Shown: in pieces, positions 19,455-30,862 of the stretch | Numbering within the stretch: position 1 is the stretch's first letter | How the letters are laid out: each line of letters starts with the position of its first letter | Origin: Psychrobium sp. MM17-31 | GTDB taxonomy: Bacteria > Pseudomonadota > Gammaproteobacteria > Enterobacterales > Psychrobiaceae | Assembly (NCBI RefSeq): GCF_022347785.1 | Contig: NZ_JAKRGA010000002.1 | Coordinates: 372,001-436,000 of the forward strand | Direction: 5' to 3' | DNA: 64,000 bases | The notes under the pieces: generated by a model | Seen by the model: only the letters and a program-made list of their open reading frames with translations | What the model was told of the DNA's origin: nothing | Databases searched by the model: none | Position numbers and translations under genes: made by a program

Positions 19455-20438
19455 ATGACGAGTTATTCACTACTATCAACATTTAAAAGCTCGAAAATTA
19501 TCGCGCTGAGTTTTACATTGTTTGGAACAGCACTATTAGCGAAAAATTCTCTAGCATCTCAAACCAATGCCGCTTTAAACGAACAAGTTAAAAAGCAACT
19601 TGCTGCAATGCAAGCGCAACAAAACCTTCCCAAACTGACTTTAACTAAAGTACATCAAGCAAAAACCTTTACTCTTTGGAATACAACAGCGAATCAAAGT
19701 CCAACATGGGGGGCTTCCCTTGAGCAAGCAGCTCAGTTATTTGAATCTGTCGTTGGCTTACCTCAAGCCATTGATATTGTATTGGTGGATAAGCCTGCTG
19801 ATGTTGCGAGAGTCGATACTAGCGCTTTTAACTATCCATTAGTTCTACCCATCAACGCGGTTCGTTCAAAAAAAGTCAGCGAAGCATCAGTAATTGACGG
19901 GGTGATACGTCACGAAAGCTGCCATCAGTGGCTAATTAGTTACGCTAATTCCAAGGGGCTAAAGAGCATTCCAAACGCTGATGGCATGCCGTCATATGGT
20001 CACCCACAACTCCCTGACTGGCTCGATGAAACCGTCGCTGTCATGTGCGAAAACAGTGAATTAAAAGGCTCAAGACTCAAAGATAGTAAGTTTGAAAGCA
20101 TTGATATGAAGAACTATCTAACCATGGAGCACCCGGTTTACGCGCAAATTAAAACAATGCTGCAAGCTCAAAAACAAGCACAGGAGGTAAAATCAGAAAA
20201 TCACACCATGGTGTTAACACTAGAGGACAACGAGCAAGATAAACTAAATTACTATACTCAGTCCGCCTATTTTAAGCAGTTTTTAGTCGCTAAATTTGGC
20301 ATAAAATCACTAGGGATGATTGTCGATGATTTCATCGATGGCAAAACCATAGAACAATCACTGGCTTCGCGTTTTAATGTGGCTAGTATCAAAGCGCTTG
20401 AACGAGAATTTGAGAAGTTTTTAATCGAGTCGAAATAG
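19455..20438 (+). CDS. Secreted HExxH metallopeptidase-like protein
   Basis: A 327-residue exported protein with a signal peptide (about residues 1-35, ending NSLAS). The centre has RHESCHQW, an HExxH zinc motif, followed 34 residues later by WLDETVA, which has the position and form of a gluzincin third ligand (WLxExxA). The C-terminal region is helical (AYFKQFLVAKFGIKSLG), like the peptidase-MA fold. Substrate is unknown. It lies on the plus strand between ygfX and sdhE and ends at a shared bidirectional terminator, suggesting later insertion into a conserved pair. Confidence 0.65.
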   Translation: MTSYSLLSTFKSSKIIALSFTLFGTALLAKNSLASQTNAALNEQVKKQLAAMQAQQNLPKLTLTKVHQAKTFTLWNTTANQSPTWGASLEQAAQLFESVVGLPQAIDIVLVDKPADVARVDTSAFNYPLVLPINAVRSKKVSEASVIDGVIRHESCHQWLISYANSKGLKSIPNADGMPSYGHPQLPDWLDETVAVMCENSELKGSRLKDSKFESIDMKNYLTMEHPVYAQIKTMLQAQKQAQEVKSENHTMVLTLEDNEQDKLNYYTQSAYFKQFLVAKFGIKSLGMIVDDFIDGKTIEQSLASRFNVASIKALEREFEKFLIESK

Positions 20439-20455
20439 TAATTCGGAGCACCAAT

Positions 20456-20495
20456 AGCAAAAGGGCAGTTAATTTCAACTAACTGCCCTTTTGCT
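20456..20495. terminator. Bidirectional Rho-independent terminator
   Basis: The stem AGCAAAAGGGCAGTTA pairs with TAACTGCCCTTTTGCT around a 7-base loop. A and T runs flank the GC core on both strands. It lies between the convergent metallopeptidase and sdhE genes and can serve both. Confidence 0.85.
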
Positions 20496-20505
20496 GTATT
20501 TCTGG

Positions 20506-20766
20506 TTACACTTTTACGCGATTAACGATATAAGTCATCATCGCTTGCAGAGCAGGGTCATCACTCTTTTGATGGCCCATCGCCCACGCAAATAAATCGG
20601 GATCGTCACAACGCAACAAACGCTCGAACGTCGCTTTATCGACATCATTCAAATCATCCCATGCTTCTTCGACAAAAGGACTAAATAGTACGTCTAATTC
20701 CAACATACCGCGGCGACAGGCCCAGCGTAAACGAGGTTTATCTAGCGTTGGTTTTTCGTTACTCAT
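20506..20766 (-). CDS. sdhE: FAD assembly factor SdhE
   Basis: The 86-residue cytosolic protein helps attach FAD covalently to SdhA and FrdA. The landmark RWACRRGMLELD contains the conserved RGxxE segment needed for flavinylation, and DLFAWAMGH is the second family motif. Length matches E. coli SdhE (88). It is normally followed by ygfX; here a plus-strand gene intervenes. Confidence 0.95.
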   Translation of the reverse strand: MSNEKPTLDKPRLRWACRRGMLELDVLFSPFVEEAWDDLNDVDKATFERLLRCDDPDLFAWAMGHQKSDDPALQAMMTYIVNRVKV

Positions 20767-20795
20767 TTCTTTAATTCCTAAAACTAGTTGTGTAG

Positions 20796-21590
20796 CTAAA
20801 CTGCAACAGGCGCGCTAATGTGTGGGTGTGGATCATAATCACTGATTTCAAAATCTTCAAATTTGTAATCAAAGATAGAATCAGGTTTACGCATAATGGT
20901 AAGTGTTGGCATTGGACGTGGTTCACGACTGAGCTGTAAAGCTACCTGCTCCATATGGTTGCTGTATAGGTGGGTATCACCACCAGTCCACACAAACTCA
21001 CCGACGTCGAGTCCAACTTGTTGCGCCAGCATATGCGTTAACATGGCGTAGCTAGCAATGTTAAATGGCAGCCCTAAGAACACATCACAACTGCGCTGAT
21101 AAAGCTGACAAGAAAGTTTGCCGTTAGCAACGTAAAATTGGAACAAACAATGACAAGGGGACAATGCCATTTCACCTAGCTCACCAACATTCCATGCACA
21201 CACAATCATGCGGCGAGAATCAGGATCGTTTTTCAACAGTTCAACCAAATCAGTAATTTGATCGACAAATTCGCCATCGCCTTTTGGCCAGCTGCGCCAT
21301 TGCTTACCATAAACAGGACCAAGATCGCCATTCTCGTCAGCCCACTCATCCCAAATTCGAACGCCGTTATCGGTCAAATAGCCGATATTAGTATCGCCAT
21401 TTAAGAACCACAGCAACTCGTGAATAATAGAGCGTAAATGACATTTCTTAGTGGTCACTAATGGAAAGCCTTTGCTTAAATCAAAACGCATTTGATAACC
21501 AAACACACTGCGCGTACCCGTGCCAGTGCGATCTGATTTGTCATTGCCGTTATCGACAATGTGTTGCATTAAATCCAAATACTCTTTCAT
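20796..21590 (-). CDS. thyA: Thymidylate synthase
   Basis: The enzyme methylates dUMP to dTMP with methylene-tetrahydrofolate. The protein is 264 residues, exactly the E. coli length, with catalytic Cys146 in SPCHCLFQF, the phosphate-binding RRMIV and [18 protein letters not shown]. It starts 2 bases after lgt in the conserved lgt-thyA pair. Confidence 0.98.
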   Translation of the reverse strand: MKEYLDLMQHIVDNGNDKSDRTGTGTRSVFGYQMRFDLSKGFPLVTTKKCHLRSIIHELLWFLNGDTNIGYLTDNGVRIWDEWADENGDLGPVYGKQWRSWPKGDGEFVDQITDLVELLKNDPDSRRMIVCAWNVGELGEMALSPCHCLFQFYVANGKLSCQLYQRSCDVFLGLPFNIASYAMLTHMLAQQVGLDVGEFVWTGGDTHLYSNHMEQVALQLSREPRPMPTLTIMRKPDSIFDYKFEDFEISDYDPHPHISAPVAV

Positions 21591-21592
21591 GA

Positions 21593-22405
21593 TTAAGCGG
21601 CTTCCTTTAACGACGATTTATTTTGTAATGCGCGATAAATTAACCACGCGCCAATAATGAGCATTGGGATAGTTAACATTTGTCCCATGCTTAAACTGTA
21701 TTCTGTTACCAATGATTCTAAATGCTTATCCGGTGCTCTAAAGAACTCAATAATAAAGCGACATACACCATAACCAAACAAGAACGCACCACTTATTAAG
21801 CCAAGTGGACGAGGCTTACGAGAAAGTAAAAATAACACTAAGAACAAACAGAAACCTTCTAGTGCCGCTTGATATAACTGAGAAGGATGTCTTGCCAGTG
21901 GGCCACCGCCCGGAAATACCATTGCCCAAGGCACATCAGTGACTCGTCCCCATAACTCGCCATTAATAAAGTTACCGATACGACCAAACCCTAATCCCAA
22001 GGGAACTAGCGGGGCAACAAAATCACCTATTTGCAATAGATGTTTCTTTTCACGACGCGCAAAGTAAAACAGTGCAGTTATTACACCAATGAGGCCGCCA
22101 TGGAATGACATACCGCCTTCCCAGACCTTAAATAAATAAATAGGATCGGCGAGGAATAAATCAAAATGATAAAACAAAACATAACCGATACGACCGCCGA
22201 GAATTACCCCTAAAAAGCCGTAAAATAGAAGATCACTAACTTGATCGCGTGTCCAACCAGAATTAGGTTTGTCTGCCTGTTTATTACCAAGCCAAATTGC
22301 CCCTGCAAAGCCCAACAGATACATTAATCCGTACCAACGAAGCGCAATTGGACCAATACTGAAAATAACAGGATCTATTTGCGGAAACTGAATAAACTCT
22401 TGCAC
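21593..22405 (-). CDS. lgt: Prolipoprotein diacylglyceryl transferase
   Basis: An inner-membrane enzyme that transfers diacylglycerol from phosphatidylglycerol to the lipobox Cys of prolipoproteins. I choose the GTG at 22405, with AAGGT upstream, giving [19 protein letters not shown] (270 residues) as in relatives. A TTG at 22441 would overlap the upstream permease gene. The Lgt signature [14 protein letters not shown] and about seven transmembrane helices are visible. Confidence 0.96.
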   Translation of the reverse strand: MQEFIQFPQIDPVIFSIGPIALRWYGLMYLLGFAGAIWLGNKQADKPNSGWTRDQVSDLLFYGFLGVILGGRIGYVLFYHFDLFLADPIYLFKVWEGGMSFHGGLIGVITALFYFARREKKHLLQIGDFVAPLVPLGLGFGRIGNFINGELWGRVTDVPWAMVFPGGGPLARHPSQLYQAALEGFCLFLVLFLLSRKPRPLGLISGAFLFGYGVCRFIIEFFRAPDKHLESLVTEYSLSMGQMLTIPMLIIGAWLIYRALQNKSSLKEAA

Positions 22406-22415
22406 AAAGCTACCT

Positions 22416-23234
22416 TTAACTAAAAATAATTTCTGCTGCAACTATAAAGAGCAACACTGAAAAACACCGTTTTAACACCTTCACCGGTAATCGCTGCGCC
22501 ACGCTAACGCCCAGTGGCGCAGTAAACATCGACAAACAAATAATCCCCAATAACGCTGGAAGATAGATATAGCCAAGGCTCCACGTCGGCAAGGCAATTG
22601 ACGAGTTTAATCCCGCGCCTAAATAACCAATTGAGCCCATTGCAGCAACCGCGAATCCCACCGCAGCAGAAGCACCAATGGAGCGTCGCATATCGAGTTT
22701 AACGACCGATGTTAAAAACGGTACCAATAATACACCACCACCAATACCCAATAAACTGGCAATTACACCAATGATGAAGCATACAACCGTCAATGTGACC
22801 GATGAATACTCTGGACGTTCAATATATTCGCCTTCAATTTTCTTCGAACCATGCCACATTTGCACTGCCATCAACATTGCAAAAACAGCGAACAGAATTT
22901 GTAAATAATCACTGGGGATGAGATCTGCAAAATATCCACCAGCTAAGCCACCTGTGCCAACGCCAATTAGCATTTGTGGTAAGAAAAAACGGGGAATATT
23001 GCGCTTTCGATAGTGAGTTAATAAGGTAGAAATGGCCGTTAAAACAATTGCAGCCAAGGATGTTGCCAGCACAACGGGCATTAGCGCATCAGGTGCAATA
23101 CCAGTTAAGGGAAGCATTAAAATAAGTGCGGGGACAATAACCAAACCGCCACCAATACCGAGCAATCCAGCCAAGAAACCCACTACAGCGCCCAGTGCTA
23201 AACACATCAAGAAAATTTGTAGTGAGATATCCAA
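22416..23234 (-). CDS. TauE/SafE-family permease
   Basis: A 272-residue inner-membrane protein of about eight helices with the duplicated glycine-rich repeat of the family ([15 protein letters not shown] near residue 23 and [15 protein letters not shown] near 160). Members export sulfite, sulfoacetate or related anions; the substrate here is unknown. The start is a TTG. It is 10 bases upstream of lgt and conserved in this position in many gammaproteobacteria. Confidence 0.88.
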   Translation of the reverse strand: MDISLQIFLMCLALGAVVGFLAGLLGIGGGLVIVPALILMLPLTGIAPDALMPVVLATSLAAIVLTAISTLLTHYRKRNIPRFFLPQMLIGVGTGGLAGGYFADLIPSDYLQILFAVFAMLMAVQMWHGSKKIEGEYIERPEYSSVTLTVVCFIIGVIASLLGIGGGVLLVPFLTSVVKLDMRRSIGASAAVGFAVAAMGSIGYLGAGLNSSIALPTWSLGYIYLPALLGIICLSMFTAPLGVSVAQRLPVKVLKRCFSVLLFIVAAEIIFS

Positions 23235-23271
23235 AGCGTTTTAACTCAATTAGTGATCAGTGAAAAAAGCG

Positions 23272-23775
23272 TTAATGACGATTTGCGTGCTCTTTTTTAG
23301 GAATTGGCATACAGTGGCCGACTAACTCTTTCATTGCTCGTCGGTAAACATCGCGTTTGAAAGAAATCACCTGTCTAACTGGATACCAATAACTTACCCA
23401 GCGCCAGTCATCAAATTCTGGATGGTTAGTACGCCCAAAATCGATCGCATCTTCTGAGCTAACCAGCTTGAGTAAAAACCAGCGCTGTTTCTGACCAATA
23501 CACACAGGTTTACTGTCGTGTCTAATCATGCGATTAGGCAATTTATAATGTAACCACGAACGCGTTGAACCGAGAATCTTGACATCTTTCGGTTTAAGTC
23601 CAACCTCTTCATAAAGCTCTCGATACATAGCTTCTTCAGGAGACTCACCTTTATCAATGCCACCTTGAGGAAATTGCCAAGAGTGTTGACGATGCCGTTT
23701 TGCCCACATTACTTGCCCATGTCCATTGCATATAATTATGCCGACATTAGGTCGGTAGCCGTCAGCGTCAATCAT
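23272..23775 (-). CDS. rppH: RNA pyrophosphohydrolase
   Basis: The Nudix hydrolase removes pyrophosphate from 5' triphosphate mRNA ends, initiating RNase E-dependent decay. The Nudix box [20 protein letters not shown] (residues about 38-57, continuing VGL) is intact, and the N-terminus [13 protein letters not shown] is typical. The 167 residues are a few fewer than E. coli. It is divergent from mutH across a 770-base region, the same synteny as E. coli. Confidence 0.98.
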   Translation of the reverse strand: MIDADGYRPNVGIIICNGHGQVMWAKRHRQHSWQFPQGGIDKGESPEEAMYRELYEEVGLKPKDVKILGSTRSWLHYKLPNRMIRHDSKPVCIGQKQRWFLLKLVSSEDAIDFGRTNHPEFDDWRWVSYWYPVRQVISFKRDVYRRAMKELVGHCMPIPKKEHANRH

Positions 23776-24545
23776 GAAGTAACCTCAAAATAGGCGATTT
23801 TTATCGAGTAGAGACCTTATATCAGAATATGGAATAAATAGATATAACAGCCATTTAGATCGCGTAAAGATCGCACAGTTGATCTTTATTACAAAACCTC
23901 GAATATTATGATCCAACAAGGTTATTAACTTTTTCTGTGGATAAAGCAGTGTGAAAAATGAAATAAATGTCATTATATCCACAAAAACAGTAGCACCTAA
24001 TGCTATTAGCAGAGTTAACCACTTTTACACCCAAAACAAAAATAAATTTTAAAACATAAAGTTAACTAACTAATTCACAGGAAAGATAACAAATAACTCA
24101 CTACCTAAATTTATTCAGATTAACGGCTAATAAAATGCTAAAAGCACTGTTCGTTATTCATACAATTTAAAGTTACCCACAAAAATGGGATTAAAATTGA
24201 GTAAAATTTGCCTAAATATTACTAAATTTTAATTTTTATGTAAGTTATGAACAGCACATCAAATATCAAACTAACTTATCCAACAAATCTGTGCATAACT
24301 TTGTGCATGAGAGTCTTATATGTTAATTTTAATCGCACAATGCGTAAAAAACTGCGCGAAAAACTACCTCTAAATACGATTAACTTACTGTAAAATAAGC
24401 ATTAGCTAAAATCGTCACTATTTAACAACAAAATACTGAGCAAAAAACAATCACTAGTATTAAAGAATGAGTCAAGGCAAAGAGATTGCAGCTAACGCCT
24501 TATCCATCGTAAACTAATACCTCCTCATTAATAAGCTTCCTAACT
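23776..24545. other. Long rppH-mutH intergenic region with a DnaA-box cluster (DARS2-like)
   Basis: These 770 AT-rich bases have no credible gene. They carry DnaA-box-like 9-mers: TGTGGATAA (23936-23944, perfect complement of TTATCCACA), ATATCCACA (23975-23983), TTACCCACA (24173-24181), TTATCCAAC (24276-24284, weak), TGTGCATAA (24290-24298, fits TTWTNCACA on the other strand) and TGTGCATGA (24302-24310). The last two are tandem with a 12-bp period. In E. coli the DnaA-reactivating sequence DARS2 lies in exactly this mutH-rppH(ygdP) gap. I infer the same role here; IHF and Fis sites were not convincingly located by eye. Confidence 0.55.
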
Positions 24546-25217
24546 ATGTCACAGCCACCTATCTCCGAAAGCGATTTACTTGATGCCGCACAGGCGCTGT
24601 CAGGACTAACCTTGGCGCAGGTTGCTAGCGATAACAATATCCAAGTACCACAATCATTGCTTAGAAATAAAGGCTGGATCGGCAACCTATTGGAGATTGC
24701 CCTAGGCGCTAATGCTGGCTCTAAACCGATACAGGATTTTCCCGAGCTGGGCATAGAGCTAAAAACCATTCCTATCGACCGCACAGGAAAGCCACTTGAA
24801 ACGACCTTTGTTTGCGTAACTCCGCTACTCGGAATCGCTGGTCTACAATGGCAACAGAGCAACATCGCCAATAAGCTAAGTAAGGTACTTTGGGTGCCAA
24901 TATTATCTGAAAAGGAACTAGCCATTGGCGAGCGCCAAATTGGCACACCGTTCTTATGGCAACCATCACCACAGCAAAATCATTTATTGCAACAAGATTG
25001 GGAAGAGATCATGGAAATGATTGCGATGGGACAAATTGACAAGATTACCGGAAAAACTGGCGAAGTTTTGCAATTGAGACCAAAAGCGGCTAACTCTAAA
25101 GCGCTGACCGATGCCACAGGTCCTAATGGTGAACTAATTAAAACCCTGCCCCGCGGTTTTTATCTCAAAATTCCTTTTACTCACGATATCTTAAAACAGC
25201 AATTTGGTTTCGTATAA
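24546..25217 (+). CDS. mutH: DNA mismatch repair endonuclease MutH
   Basis: MutH nicks the unmethylated strand at hemimethylated GATC during mismatch repair. The 223-residue protein has the catalytic Asp/Glu/Lys set in DFPELGIELKT (Asp64, Glu71, Lys73) and the GWIGNLLE segment. The presence of mutH implies Dam-directed repair in this organism. Length is close to E. coli (229). Confidence 0.98.
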   Translation: MSQPPISESDLLDAAQALSGLTLAQVASDNNIQVPQSLLRNKGWIGNLLEIALGANAGSKPIQDFPELGIELKTIPIDRTGKPLETTFVCVTPLLGIAGLQWQQSNIANKLSKVLWVPILSEKELAIGERQIGTPFLWQPSPQQNHLLQQDWEEIMEMIAMGQIDKITGKTGEVLQLRPKAANSKALTDATGPNGELIKTLPRGFYLKIPFTHDILKQQFGFV

Positions 25218-25305
25218 TCTCCCCCTTTGCACAACGATTAAAATTGCTTAAGTTGTAATCTAATTAGACTTAGCGTAAAGTTCAAACTAGCGTTTGATTC
25301 GTTAA

Positions 25306-27441
<2,136 letters not shown>

Positions 27442-27469
27442 ATTAAAAAATCGATGGTGAGCTAATCCC

Positions 27470-28039
27470 TTAAGCACAAGAGATTAGCTTACCTTCTCTA
27501 TCTTCATGAAATCCATCTCCGTCGCTATCGGTAGATAATCGAGCACGCCCTATCTTAGTAATAATGAGAGCTCGATTGTAATGTTGTGGTTCATTGGCAA
27601 AACAAAAGCGAAAAGTACCATTCTGATTATTGGTCCAGCCACTAGCCACATATTGCAAGTAGCTCCTATTTGGAAAAGCACGCCATGTCACTTGTAAATT
27701 TTTCGCTCGTGCTTGAAAGAACTTAATAACTTTATCGTCAGGATCTCGTTTTCGATCACCATTGTGGTCGACAAACACTAGCACTCCCTCATGCCAATAC
27801 TTTTTTGCCATACACTTTTGGCCATCTGTTGACGCGCACATAATGACATCTGTTTTGTTATACAACGCATATTGCCTTGCCATTCTTTGCACTGCAACAA
27901 ATTCATTAACATGAGTGGTCATATGATTACGTAGTGTCATTTCCTTTAAAGACGAGGCACCTAGATGGAGGACGATTATAACAATAGCCATTGCTATCAT
28001 GAGCTCGACAATAGTAAACCCGCTAACTGATCGCTTCAT
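27470..28039 (-). CDS. GspH/FimT-type minor pseudopilin
   Basis: A 189-residue prepilin-like protein with the leader MKRSVSG|FTIVELM, Glu5 of the mature protein and a hydrophobic helix to about residue 30. The body carries the GspH/FimT features of a QRMARQYAL helix and a Cys pair (IMCASTDGQKCM), and it ends in Cys-Ala. GGAG precedes the start. No other pilus genes are adjacent here, so it probably works with a type IV pilus or type II system encoded elsewhere. Confidence 0.82.
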   Translation of the reverse strand: MKRSVSGFTIVELMIAMAIVIIVLHLGASSLKEMTLRNHMTTHVNEFVAVQRMARQYALYNKTDVIMCASTDGQKCMAKKYWHEGVLVFVDHNGDRKRDPDDKVIKFFQARAKNLQVTWRAFPNRSYLQYVASGWTNNQNGTFRFCFANEPQHYNRALIITKIGRARLSTDSDGDGFHEDREGKLISCA

Positions 28040-28204
28040 TTCATTGCTCCCTGCAATTTGCGTGTTTCAAAGTATAGTCAAGGGATTTACTTTAAGAGCG
28101 GCGATTAAAGTCACAATTTTAAATTGATAATATTTACATTCACTTAAATTAAAAATAATTGTGTTAGGCTAAGCCCACTCTAATAACAAGGTTTTGGATG
28201 ACTC

Positions 28205-30325
28205 ATGAAATTTAACCCGATACTTGTATCTCTGCTGTTAGCAACTGGGGCTGCGACTCAAGTCGCTCACGCGACGACTACAAAAACCATTATGGAAATA
28301 CAGGGCGCAGGCGCTCATTCCCCATTGGTCAATGTTGATAACAAACAATATGAATCAAAAAGTGAGATTACAACTACCGGTGTAATCACCCACATTCAGC
28401 AGCGCCCACTGGGTCGAGACATCGCCACGGGTTTTTATATTCAAGATGCAAAAGGCGATAATAATCCTTACACCTCAGATGCGCTTTTTGTTAGCGCGTC
28501 AAAAGAGCAGCTCGCAAAACTAGCTCTCAAAGTCGGTCAAACGGTAACTGTGACAGGAAAAGTCAAAGAGCATTACAGTTTTACTCAGTTATCTGGCAAA
28601 GACGTTAAAATTAGCGACACATCAATCACAATGATTAACGCTACTCCGGTACTGTTAAATCCCAAAGACAAACACCTGAGTGATGCGCTAGAGCGTTACG
28701 AAGGTATGCGAGTGAGTATTGATGACAGTAACAAGCTATTTGTCAGTCGTAACTATGGTTTTGATCGCAAGGTACGTCGCAATAACCTCGCTCTGTCATA
28801 TCAGTCAATCAACATGCAGCCCAATCAACAGGCAGCTCCTAGCTCACAAGCCTCTAACAACCAAGTTCGACAAATTCGCGATAACGAGTTGATTGTCGAG
28901 TCATTCAACAAGGCTCCTGCTGGCACTATCGCTTGGTATCCAAGCTTTGGGCAAAGCACTAACGGAGCAGATTACGATTACATTCGCATTGGCGATAGCG
29001 TTAATAGCATGGCGGGTATCGTAGGTTATTCACACGGCAACTATCGCTTGTTTGTGGAAACTACAGCAAACAAAGAAACCTTCACTCATCACAATCCACG
29101 TACCTCGGCGCCAAGTTTAAAAGACGGTGATATTAAGGTCGCTACCTTTAACGTACTCAATTACTTTAATTCTCCATTTGGTGGTGATGCCAACCCCCTA
29201 TCGCAAAATCGCGGTGCCAAGACTCAAGCAGAATTTGAAATGCAGCGAGCGAAAATCGTTAAGGCGATCCTTGCGCTAGATGCCGATATCATCGGTTTAA
29301 TGGAAATTGAGAACAATGGCACTCAAACCAATTCAGCGTTGCAGGATTTACTTAATCACATCAATAAAAACCTGCCGCTAGAAAAACATTATCAGTTTGC
29401 ATCTAATGGCCAAAAATACAATGGTACTGGCGCTATTACCTCACAGGTTATTTATCGCCCGAGTAAAATGTCTGTCGCTAATTTCCAAGTTATCGACATG
29501 CCACAGCAAGATGCGCCTGAAATTGGTAAAGAAAATGGTAAGAACTTCATGCGTAATGCAGTGACACCAACCTTTAAGTTAACCGAAAGTGGTGAAAGTC
29601 TTACCGTATCCGTTAATCACTTTAAATCGAAAGGCTCGACCTGTTGGGAAGATGTAGCGCTGCAAGACTCGAAAGATGTTGATCAGCAAGGTAGCTGTGA
29701 GCATTTTCGCGTATCAGGTGCTTACCACCTAGGAAAAACACTGGCAAAAATCGATGGCCATAAACTAATTATTGGCGATCTCAATGCCTATGCCCTAGAA
29801 GATCCATTATCGGTGCTAACAAATCGCCAGCACTTACCACAAGATTACGTCATTCGAGCAGCTCGCAATACGTACATTGGCGGTAATTCGTCGCAAGGTC
29901 AGCAGTTACACGGCGATGATGGCGCAGTTATCGACCAATCATTTGGGTACATTAATACGGTACGTGAACTCCATCCGAATGCATTCGGCTATAGCTTCTC
30001 AAATGTTGTAGGTACGCTAGATTATATTCTCGCGTCACCATCATTAAAGTCTCACATTGTTGATGTCACCGAATGGAATATTAACTCACCAGAGTCAACA
30101 TTATTTGAATATGGCACTCGATATACCGGTGATATGAAAAAGCTTGCCGATGTTTATCGCTCATCAGATCACGATCCAGTCGTTATTTCACTGGATTTTG
30201 GCAAGGCTCAAGGCCACGAAAAATCGGCAGATAAAGCGTCTGATGATAAGCAAAGCGGCGGTGCAGGCATCATAATGCTAATGGCTGGATTTGCCCTAGC
30301 ATTTCGACGCAAACTAATTTCGTAA
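28205..30325 (+). CDS. ExeM/NucH-family extracellular nuclease with GlyGly-CTERM tail
   Basis: A 706-residue exported DNase. A signal peptide (about 1-23) precedes an OB-fold-like domain (about 45-290). The endonuclease/exonuclease/phosphatase domain (about 310-665) contains VATFNVLNYF, IIGLMEIENNG, VNHFKSKGS, IIGDLNAY and SSDHDPVVI, covering the Glu, Asp, Asn and His active-site residues. The C-terminus has a Lys/Ser linker, SGGAG, a hydrophobic helix and RRK, which is a GlyGly-CTERM sorting signal for rhombosortase and type II export. Related enzymes act in extracellular DNA and biofilm turnover. Confidence 0.9.
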   Translation: MKFNPILVSLLLATGAATQVAHATTTKTIMEIQGAGAHSPLVNVDNKQYESKSEITTTGVITHIQQRPLGRDIATGFYIQDAKGDNNPYTSDALFVSASKEQLAKLALKVGQTVTVTGKVKEHYSFTQLSGKDVKISDTSITMINATPVLLNPKDKHLSDALERYEGMRVSIDDSNKLFVSRNYGFDRKVRRNNLALSYQSINMQPNQQAAPSSQASNNQVRQIRDNELIVESFNKAPAGTIAWYPSFGQSTNGADYDYIRIGDSVNSMAGIVGYSHGNYRLFVETTANKETFTHHNPRTSAPSLKDGDIKVATFNVLNYFNSPFGGDANPLSQNRGAKTQAEFEMQRAKIVKAILALDADIIGLMEIENNGTQTNSALQDLLNHINKNLPLEKHYQFASNGQKYNGTGAITSQVIYRPSKMSVANFQVIDMPQQDAPEIGKENGKNFMRNAVTPTFKLTESGESLTVSVNHFKSKGSTCWEDVALQDSKDVDQQGSCEHFRVSGAYHLGKTLAKIDGHKLIIGDLNAYALEDPLSVLTNRQHLPQDYVIRAARNTYIGGNSSQGQQLHGDDGAVIDQSFGYINTVRELHPNAFGYSFSNVVGTLDYILASPSLKSHIVDVTEWNINSPESTLFEYGTRYTGDMKKLADVYRSSDHDPVVISLDFGKAQGHEKSADKASDDKQSGGAGIIMLMAGFALAFRRKLIS

Positions 30326-30342
30326 ATAATGCGAATCAAACT

Positions 30343-30385
30343 AAAACGCCCGCTAGCACCATGGTGTTCGCGGGCGTTTCTTTTT
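30343..30385 (+). terminator. Rho-independent terminator after the nuclease gene
   Basis: AAAACGCCCGC pairs with GCGGGCGTTT around a loop containing CACCATGGTG, followed by CTTTTT. It lies 18 bases after the nuclease stop and before the convergent bufferin operon. Confidence 0.85.
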
Positions 30386-30408
30386 AGATAAGAATCTCTG
30401 AACGTAAA

Positions 30409-30861
30409 TTACTTAATTAAACTATCAACCGAAATTTTACCGCCGCCGTGTTTAATTAAATAAAGCAATGGCACTAGCCACAAGATGTGTGTAGGCCAAG
30501 CATCTGGATAAACTAAAAACTGAATCACCGCAGTCATCACTAACAAACCAAGTGCGCTCAATCTAGTCAAAATACCCAGAATAATGGCTCCCCCTAAAAA
30601 GAACTCACCATAAGTTGCTAAAGGCGCAGCAATATCACTAGGAATTATCGGTAACTCGTATTCATATTCAAACAATGCATAAGCAGAATCTGACACATTA
30701 AAAAACTGCCATTTTTGCCCCAAGATAGTGCCGCCATCTATTTTCGTTTGTGCACTGCGCCAAAACACCATACCAACAGCAATGCGTGCCACCAATGCGA
30801 TAACGTCATCAGGAATTTTACTCAACAACTGATTTATCGATTCAAAAAAATTCTTCATCAC
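30409..30861 (-). CDS. DoxX-family membrane protein of the bufferin operon (BufD-like)
   Basis: A 150-residue inner-membrane protein with four hydrophobic helices, typical of DoxX (VARIAVGMVFWRSAQTKIDGG at the first helix, positions 24-44). It is the fourth and last gene of the precursor-MNIO-DUF2063-DoxX operon and begins one base after the DUF2063 gene. In bufferin loci the DoxX gene is a regular member; its biochemical job is not settled and may concern redox chemistry at the membrane. The assignment rests on family plus gene order. Confidence 0.85.
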   Translation of the reverse strand: MMKNFFESINQLLSKIPDDVIALVARIAVGMVFWRSAQTKIDGGTILGQKWQFFNVSDSAYALFEYEYELPIIPSDIAAPLATYGEFFLGGAIILGILTRLSALGLLVMTAVIQFLVYPDAWPTHILWLVPLLYLIKHGGGKISVDSLIK

Positions 30862-30862
30862 T

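Noticed and set aside
23785-23982. A 65-codon minus-strand ORF in the rppH-mutH gap
   Set aside because: It lies in AT-rich DNA overlapping DnaA-box-like sites, has no ribosome site that I could support and no family features.
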